Part shown: positions 50,101 to 59,390 of the stretch, in pieces | Numbering within the stretch: the first letter of the stretch is position 1 | How the letters are laid out: each line of letters opens with the position of its first letter | Assembly: GCA_963693085.1 (NCBI GenBank) | Contig: OY856409.1 | Span: forward strand, 1,533,342,472-1,533,406,471 | Origin: Alisma plantago-aquatica | Taxonomy: Eukaryota; Streptophyta; Magnoliopsida; Alismatales; Alismataceae | Length of the DNA: 64,000 bases | Direction of reading: 5' to 3' | The notes under the pieces: model-generated | What the model was told of the DNA's origin: nothing | Seen by the model: only the letters and a program-made list of their open reading frames with translations | The model's database searches: none | Position numbers and translations under genes: made by a program

Positions 50101-51598
50101 GTCTTGAGACCGTTTGGATGAACCCCCAAACGGTCTTGAGACCTTTTGGGTCCTTGAACCCAAAGTTCACCAAAATCTATCCTTGAAATCAGCAATTCAA
50201 CCCGATTAGGGTTTAGGGGGTTGAAGTGCCTTCAACTTGCAATTGGTTTGGAATTAGGTTATAATTCTTTGTAGGAATTAAATTCAACATGTTACCAACA
50301 GACCCTTAAATGGTCTTCTCTTGGTCAACCCTATCAAATGGTCTTGAGACCGTTTGATTCTAAACAGTTTTGCAAGACCGCTTGAGACCAAATGGTTTGA
50401 AACCGTATGATCTCAAACGGTTTGCAAACCGTTTATACCAAAAGCGTCCAAGGTCGTTTGATAAAGTTGCCTAGGAATTCACACCCACCATCTTCAACCT
50501 TTGTTCAAGTCAGTTACTCCACGGATTGCTTGCAAAAGTGCAAGAAAGAAGGGAGGTAGAAGAAGAACTAGGTATACTTTGCAAGAACATAGATATGCTT
50601 AATAAAGAAAGGAGTTTAGAGTTATAAAACCCGCCTTAAACGTTGTTCCTAGAGCTCCAAGCTTCCAAGATTCAATACATTAATGGCTTCTTGAGCTCCA
50701 CAGGTTGGACAAAGGTGATTCTCCAAGGAAAGGATGGAGATGATCGGCTAGAACAAGAAACCTATGTAAAATAACCATAGAACCAACCTTATACAAGGAA
50801 TTCATCCAAGAATCCGAGCTAGAAGATGGTTTCTACCTCACCGTTTACTTGGTTTGCAAAGGAAAAGGCTTATATAGCTTAGGTAGTTTTCCACCTTAAG
50901 GATCTCTAGATCATAGATTTCTCATCTAAGTCCCTCCTTATTTATAAGGCACGTAAAAACCATTATAACTTATGCAAATCTCATCAAAACTCAAGATCTA
51001 AGGGTAAAGAAAACCATCATGCAAACTAAGGTACATATATGAAGGGTCTCCTTACTCATACTTGGTAATTCTACTTCAAAGGCCATTCCTTTTATCTGAT
51101 TACTTCATTGAAGCATCCCTTTCATCATTTCTACTCTAAATGATGCCAAGAGTCATAAAATATGTTTTATAAGGTGTATTTTACAATTTGCACCCCACAT
51201 TTTGGGTAAATTGCACTTTACTTCAAAATTAGGGTTTTAAGTACAAGGATCATTCCACAAGCTGTATCTTGATGCCCAGGCTTTGAAGATCCATCATACT
51301 TCATCATAATCATTCATATGATGTCTCACCATCAGAGGAACATCTTAACCTGTGAAATTTGCACGTTAACCCCTCTAACTGGGTAATTTGCACATAGGTC
51401 CCTGCATTACAAAACAATACAACAACTTTGTTAAAAAAAAGACAAAATTGGAAGTGTATGTTCCTGAGGAACTTAATTACATGCTAGACAGTATTGACAA
51501 GTATTTAGTTACATGCTAGATAGTATTCACAAGTATTTAATTACATATTTAGGCAAAACATCTAGGGTTAGTTTATAACCCAGGTCAGGGATGTTACA
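47110..51598 (-). repeat. 5' LTR of the gypsy element (4489 bp)
   Basis: Partner of 37763-42272. It lacks about 90 bp near 50840 that the other LTR has, and carries a local duplication of about 35 bp near 51478-51545 (TTACATGCTAGA twice). It contains the second copy of the near-palindrome array. Confidence 0.96.
49319..50437. repeat. Dispersed near-palindrome array in the 5' LTR
   Basis: About ten copies of the CAAACGGTCT-TG-AGACCGTTTG family, with perfect ones near 49319, 49568, 49916 and 50096 and changed ones near 49517, 49542, 49886, 50126 and 50335. More copies remain perfect here than in the other LTR. Confidence 0.9.
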
Positions 51599-51603
51599 CC
51601 TGG

Positions 51604-53287
51604 TATATTTAAAAGAGTACCAATGATGCTATCACAGACATTTTGCACAACGTGCATTACATCGATACAATGCCTGACTGTCAAAGAACTCCAATAAGGA
51701 AGATCCCAAAATATTAACTTCTTCTTTAATGAAGAATTGTCACTCCGTGTGGCCATACTACATTGTGATTTGTTACCAAATTCATTGATAATGTCTTTTA
51801 CTTTTCATTAACAATATCCCCTGGTATAGGTTTAGGTGCACTCCGTTCATCATTCCATCCATTAAATGCTTTGCGCTTCCTACGATACAGATGGAATTTT
51901 GAAGTAAACCTTTGATGACCAAGATATATAGTCTTGCTTCCATGTTTTAGTCTTATTGAATCAGTGTTTTCTTCACATATAGGACACACTTGAGCTCCTT
52001 TGACACTATATCCAGACAAATTCCCATATGCTGGAAAGTCATTAATAGTGCAAAACAACATAGTGTGCAAACAAAATGTCTCTCTTCCTAAAGCATCATA
52101 GGTCATCACACCTTCAACCCAAAGTTTCTTTAAGTCATCAATCAGAGGTTCAAGATAAACATCGATATCATTTTCGGGTTGTTTAGGGCCCAATTTCAAC
52201 AATGACAACATGACATACTTATTTTTCATACACAGTCAGGGAGGAAGATTGTATATAACAAGCATGACTGGTCAAGTGTAATGTTGGTTTCTTAATGTCC
52301 CGTACAGATTCATCCCATCTGTACAAAGCCCAAGTCTTAGATTCCTGACTTCTTCACCAAATTTAGGGTATTATACATCAATCTTCTTCCACTGTGGGGA
52401 ATCAGACACGTGTTGTAGGATTCCATCATTATTTTTCTTAACATCTACATGCCACCTCAAATTCTTCACATCTTTTGGATTTGCAAACAAGCATTGAATC
52501 TGTGATATTATAGGTAGATACCACATCACCTTGGCAGGAGAACCAGTTTTGGACTCCCCCGAAGTCGTCAATTTATACCGTGACGCACCACATTTTGGAC
52601 AATCTTTCAAATCCGCATAGTCCTTTTGACATAATACACAATCATTCGGGCATGTGTGTATCTTCTTGGCCTCCATTCCCATTGGGCATAACAATTTCTT
52701 TACCCAGTATGTTGAAATTGGTAGATTGTATCCTTCAGGAAGCATTTGTTACAACAAAGTCAACAATGAAGTGAAGCTTATGTCGCCACATCTATTGTTA
52801 GCTTTCAACTTATACAATCTCAACACAATGCTAAGCTTCAAAACTTAGCACAACCTGTGTATAATGGTATCTCAACATCATGCATAATGTTTCTAAAGAT
52901 AGGAGGTGGATCACTGTGCTCTACCCTACAACTATCCAACATCACATCAACGGTGTCTACTGGAACTGGTTCGTTCACATCTACGTCATCAAAGGCAATT
53001 TCTTCTTCCACCCAAGAACTACTATCGACATCTACTGGTTTTGAGTTTGAAATCTCTCCATGTCAGTGCCATTCTGTATAGCCTTGTACAATACCGTTGC
53101 ACATGACATGAGTTTTGATTTCTTCACCAGTGCTGACTTTCAAGTTTTTACCGCAATGCCGATATGGACAGTAGAACCTATCTCCAGGTTCTTTCCTATG
53201 TTCCTCGGAAAATCTAATAAACTGATCAAGACCATATTTAAACTCTGGGGTGCAGCGATTGCAAATGGACATCCATGATCTATCCAT
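51604..53287 (-). pseudogene. CACTA B transposase, 5' part: Transpos_assoc and Transposase_21
   Basis: The ATG at 53287 gives MDRSWMSICNRC and the Transpos_assoc domain (GLDQFIRFSEEHRK, YCPYRHCGKN). Transposase_21 follows: MGMEAKKIHTCPNDCVLC (52671 leftward), MKNKYVMLSLLKLGPKQPEN (52229 leftward), CTINDFPAYGNLSGYSVKG, GSKTIYLGHQRFTSKFHLYR, and RHCIDVMHVVQNVCDSIIGT just before the gypsy insertion. The insertion falls right after LLNIPG, at CCTGG. Stops occur between these blocks, so the gene was already decaying or decayed later. It is better preserved than CACTA A at several sites that are stops there. Confidence 0.88.
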
Positions 53288-53335
53288 TCTATGATCAAAG
53301 AGAAAACAAGTATATATTAGGACAAGATTAGGGTC

Positions 53336-53437
53336 TACGGTTAACCCAATACACATTATACACTTACATCTTAAGTGAGATTAGGTGTTCAAGAACAGTC
53401 CCAAACCGGGGACTATCCAAGATTTACTCTTATTATC
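53336..53437. repeat. Partial extra copy of the foldback right part
   Basis: ACCCAATACACATTATACAC and the following TAAGTGAGATTAGGTGTTC and CCAAACCGGGGACTATCC repeat, in direct orientation, the sequence at about 54010-54100. The two copies flank the reverse C48 fragment and the left foldback arm. Confidence 0.85.
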
Positions 53438-53458
53438 TAGACCCATCCACTTTTCTAT

Positions 53459-53720
53459 TTGTTTGGATTATTTGCATTTAGCGGTAGACACTGGATTCTG
53501 ATGGTAATTTTCTCAGCCACGCCAACTGTATATTATCTAGACCCATCCAATGTTGAAGTAGATAGTGCGAGACATGAAATGAAAGTTCCTTTATTAACTA
53601 TTTCTATGGTGGTAACATTTGATAGTGTCCAATACAAAATAATGATTGGGCCTGCGGCTACAATGTGATGTGTTACATGGAAAATATTGTCAGATTAGGA
53701 GGTACAATGAAGCCGGACTC
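53459..53720 (+). pseudogene. Captured C48 (Ulp1-like) peptidase fragment, opposite orientation
   Basis: On the plus strand, after a splice-acceptor-like TTGCATTTAG, the sequence reads GRHWILMVIFSATPTVYYLD (His and following hydrophobic strand), then after a frame change CGYNVMCYMENIVRLG near 53653-53695, with the Cys in its C48 context. All other genes of CACTA B run on the minus strand, so this is a separate, inverted piece. The intron-like border suggests a DNA rather than cDNA source. It is more intact at the Cys than the element's own C48 exon (YTYYVM). Confidence 0.7.
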
Positions 53721-53873
53721 CATACAAACAATATATAATTTAGTGATTGTTCATTCTAATTTATACCAATGTACAAGTAATATAAAGAACAATGATTGTT
53801 CACTTTCTAGTCCAACAAACACATGTGATGTCATTCTTATATATAATAAATGTGAACCACCTATCCCATCCTT

Positions 53874-54057
53874 GAACACCTAATCTCACTAGTAAGTGTA
53901 TAATGTGTATCGGGTTTTCGAGAAAATTTTGGCAGCATTTCCCCGTTGCTCTCTAAGTACATATGTACTTAGAGAACAAATGGGGAAATGCTGCCAAAAT
54001 TTTCTCGAAAACCCAATACACATTATACACTTAAATCCTAAGTGAGATTAGGTGTTC
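53874..54057. repeat. Near-perfect foldback upstream of the CACTA B transposase
   Basis: Arms of about 88 bp meet at GTACATATGTAC (centre near 53962). The left arm begins GAACACCTAATCTCACTAG; the right arm ends TGAGATTAGGTGTTC. Right of it are AGTCCC...GGGACT (54064-54081) and a perfect 13-bp stem CCAAGATTTACTC / GAGTAAATCTTGG (54084-54114). Homologous to 28424-28637 in CACTA A. Confidence 0.92.
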
Positions 54058-54389
54058 ACGAACAGTCCCAAACCGGGGACTATCCAAGATTTACTCCTAG
54101 TGAGTAAATCTTGGACGGGTTTCTAGGCCAAAAAACACAATAATAGATATGTACATGTTAGAGTTTCATCACAATTGATGTTAGGGTTTCATGACAATTG
54201 ATGTTAGGGTTTATCAATGTTAGGTTTTAATAAAATCAAATTATGATGCTAGAATGGATAAGTTTAAATCTTATTTCAACATGCATCAAAATTTACAGAA
54301 TTAGGTCAAGCATTAGGATTAGAAGCACAAATATATGCAAGCAAAAGATTTGTTCGTATCCTAGAATTTACATAAAGATTTGTTCATAT

Positions 54390-54499
54390 CCTTACCAACA
54401 ACAAACACGGCCGTGGCTGTGTTGGCCTACCACAGCCGTTCTGGGCAGCACGTCCGTGGTAGGCCAACACAGCCACGACTGTGTTTGCTGTTGGTAAGG
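54390..54499. repeat. 44-bp inverted repeat around GGCCGTG words
   Basis: The left arm 54390-54433 (CCTTACCAACAACAAACACG onward) pairs with 54456-54499 (ending TTTGCTGTTGGTAAGG) with few mismatches and a 22-bp loop. It stands at the edge of the GC-rich 5' block of CACTA B. Confidence 0.9.
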
Positions 54500-54850
54500 A
54501 GCTATGGAGAAGGAAGAAAAGAGGCTACGGCTACCTAGAGGCTACGACGGGCAGCAGGCAGGTGAGCACGGAGCCGGTGGGCAAGGAGAATGGCGGCGGT
54601 GGGCAGCAGCGAGCAAAGATAACATCGGCGGTGGGCAGCGGCATGGAGGACGGTGACAGCGACGCAGAGCAGCAACAGTGGCGTCGACGACGAGCAAGCA
54701 GCAGGCAGCATTGGCGGCGAGCAAGAAGTAGCAGGCGACAAGCAGCAGCGGGTGAGCGGGTGGCGACGTAGCAAGACCAGAGAAAGCTTCGTGATGAAAC
54801 AGAAGAAAGGGGAACAATTGTTGTTTGTGGGTCTATTAAGTTGGTAAACA
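54500..54850. other. GC-rich 5' block of CACTA B
   Basis: A purine- and GC-rich island (GGCGGCGGTGGGCAGCAGCG and similar) with ORFs open on both strands encoding low-complexity peptides. No domain is seen. It holds the same place as the GC-rich block of CACTA A and is taken as untranslated leader or control region. Confidence 0.45.
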
Positions 54851-55300
54851 ACATCGGTTATAAAAAACAAACGACACCTAAACTCTTCGACTCGGTTGTT
54901 ACTTAAAAATTGACGTTCATTTAGACAATCATTGCCCTAAACTATTTGGCGGAACAATTATCGGTGTCGGTTATCAAAGGATAACCGACACCAAAATTTG
55001 AATTTTTCGTGCAAATTTTCATCTTATATAGGCATCAGGTAGAAGTTAAAAAACTGACGCTGTATGTGACACTTTGGGGCCAATTTGTTTTACTCGAAAA
55101 TTGGATTTTGCGGGTGATTTTTGGCGTCAGTTTTGTGTTACCCAACCGATGCTGAATACAAAGCGGTACCCGTGTCTGTCTGGTCTTTGAATATAGACGT
55201 AGGGTTTCCTAAATCACCGAGGTTGAATGTTATAGGCGTCAGATTTTCTAAATAACCGACGCCTAGAAAAGTGACATTGAATGATGTTTCTGTACTAGTG
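54850..55300. repeat. CACTA B right subterminal and terminal repeats
   Basis: Words of the type GGTGTCGGTTATC / GATAACCGACACC and GGCGTCAG...CTGACGCC occur in both orientations (near 54965, 55110, 55225, 55250), ending in the terminal repeat TGTACTAGTG at 55300. Confidence 0.8.
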
Positions 55301-55303
55301 ACC

Positions 55304-55757
55304 GTAACTGTATCCTTAATTGGTAAAGCCACTCCCAGTTGGTGATTGCCAGTTTGCCCAGCCAGACCAGAACCTGCAGGATATACTCAGGGCCCAACTG
55401 ATCTATAGTGAGCATAGCCCCATGAGCTTCAATGAACCTGATCTAATCATTCTTGTAACAGTTTTTGGTCAAGTTACAAATCTTTATAGAACTGGGGGTC
55501 ATCCTAGTATGATATATAATAATGATATGCTTTGCAAGTGAGTCAGCGTGTTATCTGTAACTAAATAAAAAGCCTTCATACTAAGGAAATACCAAAAAAT
55601 AAAAGTGCTAATATTTAGGAAACAACTTTTTATTTTCGAGAAAACAAAACTAACGTGGTCATGAAAAATGGAAAGAGAAATTGTAACCAAATAAAATGAG
55701 AGCAGAAAATTATATTAGAAAGTCAATAGAATTGCCACAAAGTAAACACATACTAAC
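55304..55757. other. Spacer right of CACTA B with an exon-like segment
   Basis: A stretch at about 55359-55430 is open on both strands: minus FIEAHGAMLTIDQLGPEYIL, between a possible AG acceptor and a GT donor, or plus QNLQDILRAQLIYSEHSPMS. I cannot decide the strand and recognise neither. Confidence 0.3.
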
Positions 55758-56115
55758 ATTTTGATAGGTGCGCAATGTTTCTTTTCTAGAAGGAAGTAAC
55801 AGGAATGCATATAGATTATCTGTACTTATATGGGTAATATTGAACCCCTTTTCCTTCCCATTTTGGAATGAAAAAGTTAGTCCCTTAACAGAAATCTCCG
55901 TACAACTTGAAGCATGAAATCTACGAAATAGAAAAGTAATGTTCAGATTCATGAGTAACTAGAAGATGGCAACGAGAAAAGACATTACATTGATAAATAA
56001 TAATAGTTTTGTTTGCTTTACCTAGAATCATACTCTTGACTATACAAGATGTGTGTCATTTCACCTTCTTCATTGAGTGTGCTATCGTCAATGACTAGCA
56101 CTTTACCTCTCCTTC
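55758..56115 (-). CDS. Two in-phase exons of an unrecognised host gene
   Basis: Exon 56022-56115 (94 bp) follows TTGCAG and ends before GTAAAG; it reads GKVLVIDDSTLNEEGEMTHI and on to LYSQEYDS. Exon 55758-55920 (163 bp) follows TTTCGTAG and ends before GTTAGT; it reads FHASSCTEISVKGLTFSFQN and on to LPSRKETLRTYQN. The split Arg codon joins exactly across the intron, which supports the model. Further possible exons lie upstream on the same strand: FWSTFNDIGINILKVVVKMP near 56310-56230, and SGSYKNEVFNFEMNAIKGTE near 56725-56590, before a GTATGT donor. I could not join these in phase. The family is not recognised; VLVIDDS alone is not taken as a response-regulator signal. Confidence 0.45.
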
Positions 56116-57300
56116 CTGCAATCATGTACAAAAATAATATTATGAAGAAAACAAGAGTTTGATGGGTTTCTCATTGACTAAGAAAAAAAACGTTTATCAA
56201 AAACTAGAGACATCGAGGAAAAGAGGGGGAAAATATATAAGGCCTACATTACTGAATCTGGCATTTTGACAACAACCTTTAAGATGTTGATGCCAATATC
56301 ATTAAATGTGGACCAGAACGTTCTTCCCAAGAACAATGAGTATGAATAACAAAGACGAAATGATGTACTAATTGAAGAATCATGCGTCCATACAGAATGA
56401 GAGAGTGATCAAATCAGAACAATAGGCCCTTTTGACTTTCAGATCCTTACATCAACATTCACCAAAATGTTAACATGATCCATACCCAATATAGAAATAA
56501 CTTGAATCCCCTCACTCTTGATCTGTAACTAGTTATGCCCAATAATTTTCTTCTATCGGCACCAACGCGTGCTCCGTATTTGTAAACATACCACACAAAA
56601 CCCTTAGTGAGACTGGTTGTACCACCCCTTGGTGTGTCGGGGGTAGTGAAGATGTCCTCTGTGCCTTTTATAGCATTCATCTCGAAGTTGAAAACCTCAT
56701 TTTTGTAGCTTCCGGAGGATGACAAATTTGAACCCCCACTGGTAGCAGCGCGGACCCGAGCATCACGGAGATGAAGTATACAAAAGATCGACATAGGGAT
56801 TTTGTAGATGAATATAGGGGTCCACAGATTTGTTTTCATTTTCTTTTTTGATAACTGGTGTATTATGATTAGAGTAGCAGGAGAAATGAAAATGTGTTGC
56901 TGCGAAGGATTAAAAAGCAGTGGGAGAAATGAAAATATGTTGCCGCGAAGGATTAAAAACTTCCTGGTGCGGCTAATTTGGGTGTGCCAGATTCAAAAGT
57001 TATTCTATATTTCTATTGCATGTATGCATGTGGAAATTAAATGGATAAATACGGTCAAGTGAAAGGTCTCAACATATAGAATTGTGTCCAATTTGTAGCT
57101 GATAGTAGAGGGCAACAATTACTACATTTTTAATTACATATATGACACTTGTAAGCAAAGGTGTCTTATGGCTACATATAAAATATTTATAGGTAAAATA
57201 AATGTAGCTAAATCTTAGTTCTTGTAGTGGAAGTTACCAATTCATCACAATTTTAGTGCTTCACCTTGTTTCATATTGTGTTTCAATCACATCTATACCT
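56116..57300. other. Spacer with possible upstream exons
   Basis: Holds exon-like pieces near 56230-56310 and 56590-56840 on the minus strand and a 43-bp-period duplication. The remainder, to about 57300, is AT-rich with no gene seen. Confidence 0.4.
56881..56960. repeat. Two-copy tandem duplication, period 43 bp
   Basis: GAGAAATGAAAATGTGTTGC and GAGAAATGAAAATATGTTGC start at 56881 and 56924; both continue with GCGAAGGATTAAAAA. Confidence 0.9.
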
Positions 57301-59390
57301 GTTAGATTACACATTATCTCCCTCAGTATGCATATTTGTGTAAAATACACTTATGTACATTATTTGCATATTTTTAGGAAGTTGGACCACACATGATGAG
57401 AGAGAGAGAGATAAGGAGTGATCCTAGGGTGTCTCTACCCTTGGAGAGACCGAAAGTGAAGTCTGATGCTCCCTCAACCTTCACCTAGTGGCCAAAGATC
57501 CATTAAAGAAAGGATGTCCAAGAAAATCCAAAGAATCAAGTCCAAGTGCTAATACAGAGACCAACACAATCATGGTACCACAAAACGACGATGCTAGCAC
57601 ACATGCAATTCAATAGAGTCACCTTGAAGTAAATCTTGAATTACCATGGCCGTGCCACATAGAATGGACGTGCTAAACTGACCCAGAACAGCTGTGCTAC
57701 CTTGCACGACTGTGTAGTAGCAGAGCCATAACGGCCGTCGAGTACAGAACAACTTGTGCATTTTGAGCCATCGCGACCGTGATACCCTAGCCCCACCACG
57801 GCCGTGGTGAACAACATGGTCGTGCCACCTTCAATATAAAATTAACCTATTCCCTATGATTTTTCACCATTTCTCACAAAGGTCGTCCCCATCAACCACG
57901 ACTGCTCTCACTCCTCCCCACCACGGCCGTGCACCCTATAAAATCCTAGTTACTTTGCACTGCTCTTCCCATACCACCTCTACTTGACCTAGTTCTTCCC
58001 CCACACCTATATATACCTAGGTGGTGGCTCTAACACAAGGTTAGATATCTTCTATCACCTCCTAGATCCCCATTTCACCCCTTAGCCATTCCACCTCATT
58101 TCCACCTCCATTTCACCATTTCCACCATCAAAACCCTAGTTTCCTCCCATTTCCACCCATTTCCACCTTCATTCCATGCCCCTACAGCTTAGAGGAGAGA
58201 GGAGGACACCCTACAACAGCTGAAGTGGAGGAATTCTTCATCTACACCGAGCTCCATGGCTTCTTCTACCTCTTTCTCCTTTCTTTTTGTACTTTGCATT
58301 GTTATGAGTAGCTAGGCCCCTTGGGTGGGCTGTTTGGGGGCGTAAAATGTCAATTTGATACCATACTCGGGGAAAATAATATGTAAACTTTGTAATTCCA
58401 TTTTCAATTGATTATGTTCTATTTCTATCTCATTCACCATGAATTGCTAGTCTCAGCCCAAAAACTCACTTCCACTCCCATTACTAGTCTCAGCCCCTAA
58501 TCACCTAATATCATCTAACCTAGAAACCTAGTCTTGTTTAGACTCTAATTGAATCATACCTAAGCCCTAACCCAATTGAGCCTCGCAAGGGTAGTAGGTA
58601 GTGTGGGAGACTAGTTCCCCTATACACAACCCTGTATATCCATAGCCAGTTAGTAGCTTAGGCTAATTCATTAGACTCTAACTTGTTGTTTGGCTTGGAT
58701 AAACAAAATGGGATCATAATGTTCATATGTCACCCCCAATTTAAATGATAAGTGCATCCCCTAAACAACCCACGTTTCCCTTAATTGCTTTAAAACCCTA
58801 GTTTCCATCTTGCTTAGCTAGTGTTAGCTTAATTAGCACTTTTCTTGCTTAGATAGCTTCTTGTCATGTTGTTTCTTTTTTCTTGCTAGCTTAGGTCTTT
58901 ACTTGCCCATTTCCCTTATTTTCCAGTCTAGTGTAGTTTAATTCTCCTCTTGCTTTCCTTAGTTTAGATTGTTCTTTTCTTACCTTGCCTTGTCTTTTCC
59001 CGCTTAGTAGAATTAATTGACTAGGTTAACTTAGGCTTTGTTTTTGCTTGTCTTTCTTTCTTGCTCATCTTATTTTAACAATCAAAACATCACCTTTAAA
59101 CCCTTCAACCCTAGACTCCACAGTAGGAACCTAGCACCCAAAAACTAGCCTAGATCTAGTGCCCCCTTTTTTCCCTATGGATTGACCCTTATACTTGCCA
59201 CCTTACCTATACTACGACACAACCCCATGCACTTGTGGGTTAGTGTTTTAATAGAAGTAGGTCCTTTGAGTTTAGGTCAATACAAATATTGAAAGTGAAT
59301 CCACCCATGTGCTTCCATCCACAGAGTTGCATCTATTCAAATCCCAATTGAGTAGTGTGTAACGCCATTGGGAGGAGCGCACCAGTTACT
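57300..59390 (+). mobile_element. Probable solo or truncated LTR (Tat/Athila-like)
   Basis: About 2 kb with LTR-like organisation: an upstream part with many GGCCGTG words, a TATATATA core, a pyrimidine-rich leader (TTCCACCTCC-type runs), and a long T/C-rich stretch. The end has GGATTGACCCTTATACTTGCC, a phrase type common near the 3' end of Tat/Athila-like LTRs. It is followed by AACGCCATTGGGAGGAGCGC (from about 59361), which could be a decayed TGGCGCCGTT-type primer-binding site. No partner LTR or coding region is seen in the window, and both limits are approximate. Confidence 0.35.
58008..58015 (+). promoter_or_regulatory. TATA box of the probable LTR
   Basis: TATATATA in CACACC-TATATATA-CCTAGG, followed after about 25-30 bp by a CA-rich possible start region (CTAACACAAGG). 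Position inside the LTR-like block supports a core promoter. Confidence 0.4.

Larger units (their letters stand above)
37763..51598 (-). mobile_element. Ty3/gypsy chromovirus (Tekay/Del-like), nested in the CACTA B transposase
   Basis: A minus-strand LTR retrotransposon of 13.8 kb flanked by the 5-bp TSD CCTGG (37758-37762 and 51599-51603). LTRs of about 4.5 kb begin TGTAACATCC on the element strand and end in CCCACA. The interior (42273-47109, 4.8 kb) has a PBS, a gag-pol read in one frame, a chromodomain-like C-terminus and a polypurine tract. The C-terminal chromodomain and long LTRs point to the Tekay/Del lineage. Ten in-frame stops make gag-pol dead. LTR divergence is several percent by eye, so the insertion is far older than the LARD-like one. 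Confidence 0.96.
31905..55303 (-). mobile_element. CACTA (En/Spm) DNA transposon B, split by a gypsy element
   Basis: The left end reads CACTACTACAGAACAGG from 31908; the right end on the minus strand from 55300 is CACTAGTACAGAAACATC. The 3-bp TSD ACC lies at 31905-31907 and 55301-55303. Without the inserted gypsy element it is about 9.55 kb. Layout mirrors CACTA A: subterminal repeats, GC-rich 5' block, foldback, TNP2 transposase (53287-51604, then 37757-36391) and the second gene (36059-32669). It also has a reverse-oriented C48 fragment at 53459-53720. A and B are related families, not copies. Confidence 0.95.

Noticed and set aside
54481..54854. Protein genes in the GC-rich block of CACTA B
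   Set aside because: Same reason: purine-rich low complexity and several open frames at once.
56022..56115. Two-component response regulator from VLVIDDS
   Set aside because: The phrase is short, and the rest of the exon (NEEGEMTHILYSQEYDS) does not follow a receiver domain.
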